Source of the DNA: Ktedonobacterales bacterium
Lineage (GTDB): Bacteria; Chloroflexota; Ktedonobacteria; Ktedonobacterales; JADMIN01
Reading direction: 5' to 3'
NCBI GenBank assembly: GCA_025450405.1
Contig: JANWHL010000077.1
Span: 1-18,798, forward strand
Length of the DNA: 18,798 nucleotides
How positions within the stretch are numbered: position 1 is the first letter of the stretch; every line of letters begins with the position of its first letter. The notes under the pieces were generated by a model. That model searched no databases. It was not told the origin of the DNA and saw only the letters and a program-made list of their open reading frames with translations. The translations under genes were made by a program, and so were the position numbers. Positions 12,908 through 18,798 of this stretch are shown here, piece after piece.

Positions 12908-14326
12908 CTAGATCCGGCCGCCCGGGTTGGCAATGCTGGCGATGTTCCAGATGGTGAGGACGCCGAGGCGGGTTTGGGGGTCGAAGTCGTACGCGGCCAG
13001 GCGCGTGCTGTCGGGCGACCAGCGCGGCCGGAAGCCATCGCCGAAAGCCTCGCCGGGGCTGAGCCCGGCGCCGAGTGAGGCGACACGCCGACCCGTCGCG
13101 CAGTCATAGACCTCCAGCGGGCGTGGGGACAGGCCAAACTGGATGAACCCGGGTCGTGTGGCCAGCAGGCGGCCATTGGGACTCCAGGAGAGGATGGTCG
13201 GGGTCTCACTAACGGGTGGGCCGAGCGGATTCAGGGCGTCGAGAATCGCTTCGAGGCTCGGGTCGCGCATCGGCAGAACGGCTGCCTGGTCCAGGTGGAG
13301 GTCCGCGAGCTGGCGCCGGCTGGGCAACCGGCGGCCGCGGGGTTCCAGACGGTCCGTGACGTTCAGGCCAGTGATCAGGTGGCGGCCGTCCGGGGCGAGC
13401 GCGGCGAAGTTGGTTTGCCAGACATAGGCACCGGGGAGGGCGACGTTCGCGCCCGGTGTGGGCGGCGCCAACGCGATGTAGACGAGTCCCGGCTGCCACA
13501 CGGTGAACGACGGGCCGCCAGCGGGATCACCGATGGGCGACAGGGCGGGAGTGGGCGGAGGCGCTGTCGTGGTGAGGGTGGTGACGGGCCGCAAGGTGCC
13601 ATCGGGGTCCCAGCGATAGTCGAGGGCCGGGGGGAGCGCGGTGATGACCTGGGCGCCTCCGCTGGCGAGATCCCACTCCACGACGGGCGGCGTGCTTCCC
13701 GAGGGCACCAGGAGGGCGTGCGGCTGGAGTCCCTGGTCATCCACGAGCAGCACGCCAGCCAAGCGTGGTGTCAGTTCATCGGGCGTCAGCGCGGTCACGG
13801 TGATGACGACATGCTGGCCGTCGGGGAGCCAGAGTGGGTCGCCATATTCCACGCTCAGCCCGCTGAGCGACGCGGTGGCGCGCGGGTTGCCAGCGAGCGC
13901 GCGGGTGAGGGCGGTGGTGAGGGGGACCAGAGACAGGAGCGTGCCAGTGGTGGGGGCGTAGGTGGCAAGGAGTGGAGGGCCAGGAGCGCCGCTCCGGGTG
14001 GTCTGGGTAGCCAGGACGGCGATGCAGGTTCCCAGCGGCGACCACGCGAGGTTTTGCACCAGGCCGATGCCGTCGCGGTCGGGCTGAATGGTGATCTCGG
14101 TCGGACGGCTGGTGACCCGCGCGGGGCAGGGCTGGTTGTGGTGAACAGCGGGACGAACCGTGGGTGAGTGGGCAGTCAACAGCGATCGAGAGGAGATCGC
14201 GCCAAAGACGGCGGCGCACACCGCCAGTACAAGCGCCCCGAGCGCGAGCGCACGCCAGCGATGGCCGCGTCGCGGGGCGAGGGCTCGCTCCAGCGAATCG
14301 GCGTCATCGTCAGCGCGCCGCGCCAC
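12908..14326 (-). CDS. Membrane-anchored beta-propeller-like protein of unknown function
   Basis: A 472-residue protein with a short cytoplasmic N-terminus (many Asp and Arg), one hydrophobic segment at about 26-44 (ALALGALVLAVCAAVFGAI) and a long extracytoplasmic part. Repeated blade-like motifs are visible: LAWSPLGTCIAVLAT, FAALAPDGRHLITG, LSWSPNGRLLATR and PRWSPDSTRLAAYDF, typical of WD40/TolB-like propellers. Pro/Thr-rich linkers lie between them. The GTG at 14326 is preceded by GGGGAG at normal spacing. It has no lipobox and no recognisable enzymatic motif. It is transcribed in the same direction as the sigma-factor operon but separated by 110 bases from the small membrane peptide, so it may or may not belong to it. 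A scaffold or sensing role outside the membrane is a guess. Confidence 0.8.
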   Translation of the reverse strand: MARRADDDADSLERALAPRRGHRWRALALGALVLAVCAAVFGAISSRSLLTAHSPTVRPAVHHNQPCPARVTSRPTEITIQPDRDGIGLVQNLAWSPLGTCIAVLATQTTRSGAPGPPLLATYAPTTGTLLSLVPLTTALTRALAGNPRATASLSGLSVEYGDPLWLPDGQHVVITVTALTPDELTPRLAGVLLVDDQGLQPHALLVPSGSTPPVVEWDLASGGAQVITALPPALDYRWDPDGTLRPVTTLTTTAPPPTPALSPIGDPAGGPSFTVWQPGLVYIALAPPTPGANVALPGAYVWQTNFAALAPDGRHLITGLNVTDRLEPRGRRLPSRRQLADLHLDQAAVLPMRDPSLEAILDALNPLGPPVSETPTILSWSPNGRLLATRPGFIQFGLSPRPLEVYDCATGRRVASLGAGLSPGEAFGDGFRPRWSPDSTRLAAYDFDPQTRLGVLTIWNIASIANPGGRI

Positions 14327-14436
14327 GTTTGGGTTCTCCCCGATTAGGTCACGCGGGCATTCCTGGTTGCCGCCAGCTCATGATAGCGCATGAGGGCATG
14401 TGGCCGAACCAGTGGCCGGGAGAGGAACCTGGCCTG

Positions 14437-14634
14437 TTAACAGGGAAACGGCATCGCGTCGCAGGGGATGAGTGCCGCGACGTGGAACGACGCCAGCCAG
14501 TTGTGGGCTGGCGCGCGCGTCGCGAGGTCGATCCATACGCTGGGGACGAGGGCGAGGCACAGCAGAACGGCGCGCCAGTTTAACGGCGTCCGCGCGCGGC
14601 GTGCGGGAAGTGCGGTCGCAGTGTAGGTCGGCAT
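14437..14634 (-). CDS. Small membrane peptide downstream of the sigma-factor operon
   Basis: A 65-residue frame with an ATG at 14634 preceded by GGAGGAGCGACTTCACC, a strong but slightly distant ribosome site. A basic stretch (ARRARTPLNW) is followed by one hydrophobic helix (RAVLLCLALVPSVWIDLA, about 21-38), and the end is Cys-rich (IPCDAMPFPC), so it looks like a single-pass membrane peptide. It starts 81 bases after the zinc-finger/TPR gene on the same strand. I recognise no family. It could supply the membrane link missing from the soluble anti-sigma-like protein, but that is speculation. Confidence 0.5.
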   Translation of the reverse strand: MPTYTATALPARRARTPLNWRAVLLCLALVPSVWIDLATRAPAHNWLASFHVAALIPCDAMPFPC

Positions 14635-14715
14635 GGTGAAGTCGCTCCTCCGTGAATAGCGGTGTGGATGCTTGGTAGAAGGTCTGAAGACGGGCGCGAA
14701 ACGCTCCCCATCCAG

Positions 14716-16407
14716 TCAATCGTCGCTCCGCTCGCTGGCGCGCAGCAGGGCGCGGCGCGGCCAGACGGCGAGGGCTGGCGCGCGACTCGCGCTCAACGTC
14801 GTGATGGCGTCGCGGAAGCACGCCCCGGCGGCATCTGGGAGATCGCGATCGAGCAACTCGCCGGCCATGGCCGTCAGGGCCTGCCCGAGCAGCGGCCGAT
14901 CGTCGAGCCGGCGCGCCGTGGCTTCGACCGCCGCGATCGCCTTGCGCCGGTCCTCGTTGCGGCTCGCCAGCCGGCTCCATCGGATGCGCGCCAACCGCGC
15001 GATGCCCGCGCCAGGCGTATCGCCGCACGCGTCCGCAAGCTGGATCGCGTTGTCCGCGTGCCTGGCCGCGAGGGTGAGGAACTCGGCGCGCGCGGAAATG
15101 AGCGGGTCCTGGGGCAACGTCTCCGCCAGGTCGAGGGCGATATCCGCGACCACGGTCTGGATGCGGCCCAGCGACTTTGACGGTCCGGCGGCCGCATAGG
15201 CCTCCAGGGTGGCGAGAGCCCGACCGAGCGCCGGCCAGGAATCGCCGCGCCAGCGATCGAGCAAGGTGGCGATCCATTCGACGGCGGCGCCTTGCAGCGG
15301 GCTGGCCGCGGCAGTTGGGAGAAGGCGTCGCGCGGCCTCCACACGGCGCTCGCATTGCACAAAGTCCGCCGCCGCGAAGTCGTGGTAACCCATCTGGGTC
15401 AAGATCTCGAGCTCCAGGTCCGCGTTCTCGCGGCTGTGTTCGGGGCTGAGGGCCCGCAACGCCTCCAGCGCCAGCGAGTAGTACTCCGCCGACTCGTCGT
15501 AGCGCTGGAGCTCCAGGCTGGCCGCCGCCCGCAAATAGGCGAGCGCCGCGCACACGCTCAGGTCATCCCAGGGCAACGCGTCTACAGGACGTCCGCCAAG
15601 ACTGTCCAGCGCCTGATCGAGGAAGCCAAGCGCGAGCGTGGGGTCTCCCAGCCCGGTGGCGGCCATGGCCAGCACGTACCACACACGGATCTGTTGGCGG
15701 CGCGACATGGCGACATGCGCCGCGCTCTCCGCGATGATGCGCGCCTGGTGATACTGGCCGACCTTGATGGCGACATAACACCGGGAGAGAGCCCTCCCCA
15801 CTTCGGCTGAATCGCCTGGCGACGGCATCTCGGCCGGTTCGGCTGGTGTGTCCAGCCAGGAACGGACAGCGCCCGTGCGTTGCACGCGGGACGCGGACCG
15901 CCGATCGTCGGCGTGTTGGTTTCGCCCGCCCGCGCTGGTAGTATCGCTCCTCCGCGCGCCGCGGCCCGCGGCTTGGTCGGGCCGCGGCGAGTGGGGCAGA
16001 TCGCCATCTGAGTCGGCGATGCCTTCTTCAACGCTGCTGGCCTTTTCGTCTAGCGCAGGCGCCACGGCCTCAGACGCCGTGGCTCCCGACAGCGGGTCAA
16101 GCGCATCCGCGGGCGACTCGACCGAATATGGGATGCCGCCAGTCTCCGCATAGGCGGCCTCTGAAATGCGGCACTCCCAATCGGATGGATACGCCGTCAC
16201 GTACCGCTCGAGCGCATCGGTCACGACGTCGTAGCCTGCCAGCAAACCTCGGCACCAGGCGCAGTCGGCGAGATGCTCGCGCAGGTAGTACTCCTCGTCG
16301 GTGTTCAGCCAACGAACGCGCAGCAACGGCAGCATCGGCGCGAATTGCCCGCACAACGAACCAGGACTAGAAGGCTGAGCGTCGTCATTGTGTTCCGCGG
16401 CGTGCAT
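14716..16407 (-). CDS. Zinc-finger (zf-HC2/ZAS-like) and TPR protein, likely anti-sigma factor
   Basis: A 563-residue protein directly behind a sigma-factor gene. Residues 19-52 carry a Cys, then YLREHLADCAWC, matching the Cys-His-x3-Cys-x2-Cys pattern of zinc-binding anti-sigma factors (Cys19, His45, Cys49, Cys52). A long acidic, probably disordered linker (about 90-200) follows, then TPR-like helices from about 200 to the end (for example YVAIKVGQYHQARIIAESAA and AAASLELQRYDESAEYYSLAL). There is no membrane segment, so unlike many anti-sigma factors it should be cytosolic, with the TPR part probably binding a partner. The ATG at 16407 is preceded by GGGAG. The gap from the sigma stop is 39 bases, so they form an operon. 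Direct binding to the sigma factor is inferred from context. Confidence 0.82.
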   Translation of the reverse strand: MHAAEHNDDAQPSSPGSLCGQFAPMLPLLRVRWLNTDEEYYLREHLADCAWCRGLLAGYDVVTDALERYVTAYPSDWECRISEAAYAETGGIPYSVESPADALDPLSGATASEAVAPALDEKASSVEEGIADSDGDLPHSPRPDQAAGRGARRSDTTSAGGRNQHADDRRSASRVQRTGAVRSWLDTPAEPAEMPSPGDSAEVGRALSRCYVAIKVGQYHQARIIAESAAHVAMSRRQQIRVWYVLAMAATGLGDPTLALGFLDQALDSLGGRPVDALPWDDLSVCAALAYLRAAASLELQRYDESAEYYSLALEALRALSPEHSRENADLELEILTQMGYHDFAAADFVQCERRVEAARRLLPTAAASPLQGAAVEWIATLLDRWRGDSWPALGRALATLEAYAAAGPSKSLGRIQTVVADIALDLAETLPQDPLISARAEFLTLAARHADNAIQLADACGDTPGAGIARLARIRWSRLASRNEDRRKAIAAVEATARRLDDRPLLGQALTAMAGELLDRDLPDAAGACFRDAITTLSASRAPALAVWPRRALLRASERSDD

Positions 16408-16446
16408 GTGGTATCTCCCGTGCGATTGAACAGGTGGTGTGCGCCC

Positions 16447-17103
16447 CTATTGGTCAGTGTCAGTGCCCTGTTCTTCGCCCTCCTCCGCATCTCGTCGCGG
16501 AGCGCGGTCGGCGATCTCGCCGAAATAGACCTGACGCAGGCGTTCCATGGCACGGGGGAGGATCCGCTTCACCTGATTGGACGTGAGGCCCAAGATGTCG
16601 GCGATCTCGGCGCGGCTGAACCCTTGACCGGAGAGCACCAGACAAGCCGCCTGGAGCGGGTCCAATGACGCGAGCGCGGCATCCATCACCATGCGCTCGA
16701 CAATCCGATTGTCAATCGGCATCGGCTCCACGTAGCGCAGCGGACGCGCGGAAGCATCGGTGTCGTCCGCATCGACGGGATCGAATGTGATGATGGTGGG
16801 ACCCCGCAAAATGTTGAGCGCCGTCCATTTCGCCCTCTTGTATAGCCAATGACGCCGATGCTGCTCATCCGCGCCACGAACAAATGGCGGGGTGAGTGAG
16901 AGTGTGGCCAGCCAAGCGGCCAGGAATGTCTTGCTCACCACATCCCGCGCATCTTCCCGAATGTGGACGATGCTTCGGGCAAACGTGTACAAGTCCACAC
17001 TGTAGCGAGTGAAGAGCTCGCCGAACTCTTCTGGTGTGAGGCAGTCAAATCGCTCCTCACGGCCCATGCCGTCGCCGCCAACGCCGTCACCGTTCTTGCC
17101 CAT
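16447..17103 (-). CDS. ECF-like RNA polymerase sigma factor
   Basis: A 218-residue sigma-70 family protein with only regions 2 and 4. Region 2 (about 28-66) reads FTRYSVDLYTFARSIVHIREDARDVVSKTFLAAW, whose first and last parts are typical. WLYKRAKWTALNILR (86-100) covers the promoter-melting and -10 recognition helix. Region 4 (about 142-194) includes LDPLQAACLVLSGQGFSRAEI and LGLTSNQVKRILPRAMERLR, a canonical helix-turn-helix for -35 binding. The acidic C-terminal tail after 200 is probably disordered. The ATG at 17103 is preceded by GGAGGGG six bases away. It is the first gene of the operon with the zinc-finger/TPR protein. The promoter it recognises cannot be told from this window. Confidence 0.9.
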   Translation of the reverse strand: MGKNGDGVGGDGMGREERFDCLTPEEFGELFTRYSVDLYTFARSIVHIREDARDVVSKTFLAAWLATLSLTPPFVRGADEQHRRHWLYKRAKWTALNILRGPTIITFDPVDADDTDASARPLRYVEPMPIDNRIVERMVMDAALASLDPLQAACLVLSGQGFSRAEIADILGLTSNQVKRILPRAMERLRQVYFGEIADRAPRRDAEEGEEQGTDTDQ

Positions 17104-17363
17104 GCCGATCCCCTCCGGCCCACGCCGTCCCGTTGCGCTTGTGGAGCACCTCGACGCCCGTCACAAGTCATGGCCGTCAATCCCACGTGATACATATAAA
17201 CGCCAAAACGGGCAACCGGAACGCGTATCGCGCCGTGACGTCAAAATTGGCCCGCGGCGACTATCTCAGTCGGGCATCATTGCCGGCTCATGTGCCGAAT
17301 CTGGCCCAGGTCTTGCGGCCAAATCGTCCTTCCGTGGATACCAGCGGGAGCGGAGGACCCTCG
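17104..17363. promoter_or_regulatory. Divergent upstream region of the sigma factor and PAS kinase genes
   Basis: A 260-base gap between divergent genes. The lower-GC stretch 17185-17210 contains tgatacatataaacg, a plausible -10 zone on the plus strand for the kinase. On the minus strand TTGACGG (about 17174-17180) could be a -35 for the sigma gene, but I see no matching -10. The sigma gene may autoregulate here, which is common for ECF systems; no site was proven. Open frames through this region have no ribosome site. Confidence 0.35.
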
Positions 17364-17378
17364 GTGATGCGCCTGTGA
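17364..17378 (+). CDS. Possible minimal leader ORF (GTG ATG CGC CTG TGA)
   Basis: GGAGGA (17352-17357) is well placed for the GTG at 17364 or the ATG at 17367 but is 17 bases from the kinase's GTG at 17375. The short frame ends at TGA 17376-17378, overlapping the kinase start as GTGA. This repeats the arrangement seen before SUI1. It may serve re-initiation, or it may be chance. Confidence 0.3.
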   Translation: MMRL

Positions 17379-18757
17379 AGAACCCGCCCGACACGGGGAT
17401 GGTCGTGCCAACGGCACCGCCGCCCAGCGCTGGAGTGTCCGGCACGCCCACCACGCGCGACACGCGCGACCTGGACGGCGTCGCCGGTGCGCCGGGCGCA
17501 CGCGAACCGGGCGCACGCGACACCAGCGGCGCTGACACTGAGATCGCCGGGCTGCGTGCCCGGCTGCGCGCGAGCGAGGGCCGCTTCGCGGCGCTGGCCG
17601 CGGCCAGCGGGCAGATGGTCTGGACAGCGCGCGCCGATGGCCAGGTGGACGACGCGCCAGGTTGGCGCGCGTATGCGGGCACGCTCCGCGAGGGTCCAAC
17701 CCGCGAGGGCCAGGGGGAAGAAGCGGCCAGAGGGCGTGGGTGGCTCGACGGGGTGCATCCGGAGGATCGTCCGGCCGCGCTGGCCGAATGGACGGCTTCG
17801 CTGATCATGCGCCGGGTGTACGACGTGGAGTGCCGGCTGCGGCGCTCGGACGGAGTGTATCGGTGGATGCGCGTGCGTGCGGTGCCGCGCATCGACGCGG
17901 GCGGCGTCCTTCGCGAGTGGATTGGTACATGCGACGACATTCACGAGGCGCGGAGCCGGGCCGAAGAGTCAGCACGGGCCCTGCGCGACGCCCAGCGCCG
18001 GATGGATGAGTTCGTCGGCATCGCCAGCCATGAGCTGCGCACGCCACTAACGGTCATCTACGCCAACCTGCAGTTGCTGGCCACGCGCCTGGGCGCACTG
18101 GCCACCGCCAGCGCGACGGGCCAACCGCCCGCGCTCGACCTGAGCCAGCGACTGGACGGCGTGTTGGGGTTGGCGCTGCGAGGCGAGCGCCACGCGCAAC
18201 GACTCAACCGCCTGGTGGGCGATCTGCTGGATGTTTCGCGCATCCACGAGGGCAAATTGGAACCGCGCCCGGAGCGGTGCGATCTGCTGGGCGTGGTGCG
18301 CGAGGCGGTGGAGGCGCAGCGCATGGTTTGGCCGGGTCGGACCATCCATCTGAATCTCCCGGCGGGGCGACGAAGTATCGTCGTGCTGGCCGACCCGAGT
18401 CGGATCGAGCAGGTCGTGGCGAATTTTTTGAGCAACGCGCTCAAGTATTCGCCACCGGGCCGCCCCGTCACGGTCCGGGTGCGGACAGAGCGTGGCGACC
18501 TGGCCGGGTATGTCCGCGTGGCCGTAAGAGACCGCGGGCTGGGTCTGCCACCCGAGGAGCGCGACCGGGTCTGGGGCCGCTACTATCGTGCCGAGGGAGT
18601 TGCGGAGCGGAGCGGATCCGCGATTGGCCTGGGCCTGGGCCTGTACATCAGCCGGACCATTGTGGAGCATCACGGCGGATTGGTGGGGGTGGAGGGCACG
18701 CCGGGCGAGGGATCGACCTTCTGGTTCACACTGCCCCTCGCTGGCCCCTCAGCATAG
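17375..18757 (+). CDS. PAS-domain sensor histidine kinase, cytosolic
   Basis: A 460-residue kinase from the GTG at 17375 (alternative ATG at 17399). Residues 1-55 are low-complexity (Pro, Thr, then PGARE/PGARD). A PAS domain of the PAS_3 type covers about 65-190, including GWLDGVHPEDRPAALAEW and YDVECRLRRSDGVYRWMRVR. The HisKA H-box is GIASHELRTPLTV with His219. The ATPase domain has VVANFLSNALKYSPPG (N-box), VRDRGLGLPPEERDRVWGRYY (G1/F boxes in order) and IGLGLGLYISRTIVEHHGG (G2). There are no membrane segments, so the signal is probably intracellular. No response regulator is adjacent within the window. All catalytic motifs are intact; in the G1 box DRGLGLP replaces the more usual DxGxGIP with little expected effect. 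Confidence 0.9.
   Translation: MKNPPDTGMVVPTAPPPSAGVSGTPTTRDTRDLDGVAGAPGAREPGARDTSGADTEIAGLRARLRASEGRFAALAAASGQMVWTARADGQVDDAPGWRAYAGTLREGPTREGQGEEAARGRGWLDGVHPEDRPAALAEWTASLIMRRVYDVECRLRRSDGVYRWMRVRAVPRIDAGGVLREWIGTCDDIHEARSRAEESARALRDAQRRMDEFVGIASHELRTPLTVIYANLQLLATRLGALATASATGQPPALDLSQRLDGVLGLALRGERHAQRLNRLVGDLLDVSRIHEGKLEPRPERCDLLGVVREAVEAQRMVWPGRTIHLNLPAGRRSIVVLADPSRIEQVVANFLSNALKYSPPGRPVTVRVRTERGDLAGYVRVAVRDRGLGLPPEERDRVWGRYYRAEGVAERSGSAIGLGLGLYISRTIVEHHGGLVGVEGTPGEGSTFWFTLPLAGPSA
17492..17521. repeat. Two copies of a 15-bp in-frame repeat
   Basis: ccgggcgcacgcgaa (17492-17506) is followed directly by ccgggcgcacgcgac (17507-17521), encoding PGARE and PGARD in the disordered N-terminus of the PAS kinase. 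This is the third gene in the window with an in-frame minisatellite at its N-terminus. Confidence 0.85.
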
Positions 18758-18798
18758 CGGCCCAAGCGTTGGCGCATGGCTCACGACGACTCACGACG

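Noticed and set aside
12010..13209. 399-codon minus-strand frame crossing the formyltransferase and the palindromic repeat
   Set aside because: It runs antisense to the formyltransferase and through an intergenic repeat and into the next gene, so it cannot be a real gene alongside them.
14437..14463. A second selenoprotein: the small membrane peptide also ends in Cys
   Set aside because: Its stop codon is TAA, not TGA, so selenocysteine readthrough does not apply.
14378..15553. 391-codon minus-strand frame overlapping the zinc-finger/TPR gene and the small peptide
   Set aside because: Arg/Gly/Pro-rich composition in an alternative frame of a supported gene; no recognisable domain.

Overview
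This is a GC-rich bacterial window with long shadow reading frames opposite most genes. The protein mix points to Chloroflexota, possibly a Thermomicrobia- or Sphaerobacter-like lineage: an HTH-TPR regulator, paired YbjN-like proteins, a bacterial SUI1, a soluble zinc-finger/TPR partner of a sigma factor, a propeller-like lipid-free membrane protein, and histidine kinases. This assignment is an inference from protein character. No rRNA, tRNA, CRISPR array or transposase was seen.

Layout. 1-1910 (minus): a two-component pair, a membrane histidine kinase followed by a response regulator cut by the window edge. 2310-3686 (minus): a Cro/C1-type HTH protein with TPR repeats and a likely operator just upstream. 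3732-4833: over 1 kb with no convincing gene. 4876-5304 (plus): a SUI1/eIF1-like protein. 5706-7549 (plus): a two-gene module (Pro/Ala-rich small protein plus YbjN-like protein) present twice in tandem. 7670-9789 (plus): an ATP-grasp ligase translationally coupled to a metallo-beta-lactamase-fold hydrolase. 9799-11576 (minus): a YggX-like protein coupled to a B12-binding/radical SAM enzyme. 11701-12741 (plus): a formyltransferase-like protein. 12908-14326 (minus): a membrane-anchored propeller-like protein. 14437-17103 (minus): an ECF-like sigma factor, its likely zinc-finger/TPR regulator and a small membrane peptide. 17375-18757 (plus): a PAS histidine kinase.

The main discovery is at the 3' end of the radical SAM gene. 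A conventional annotation stops at the TGA at 9840-9838, leaving a protein that ends in Trp-Phe-Cys. Reading through that TGA gives Cys-Sec-Ala-Glu-Pro and eight more residues before a second TGA at 9801-9799. A stem-loop with an AGUUU loop starts 12 nt after the first UGA, as expected for a bacterial SECIS. The enzyme is therefore very probably a selenoprotein of the CUAEP-tail radical SAM type.

The genes around it (amino-acid-ligase-like ATP-grasp, MBL hydrolase, YggX, formyltransferase-like protein) look like parts of one small-molecule or cofactor pathway, which would be selenium- and possibly cobalamin-dependent. That pathway is an inference from gene proximity; its product is unknown to me.
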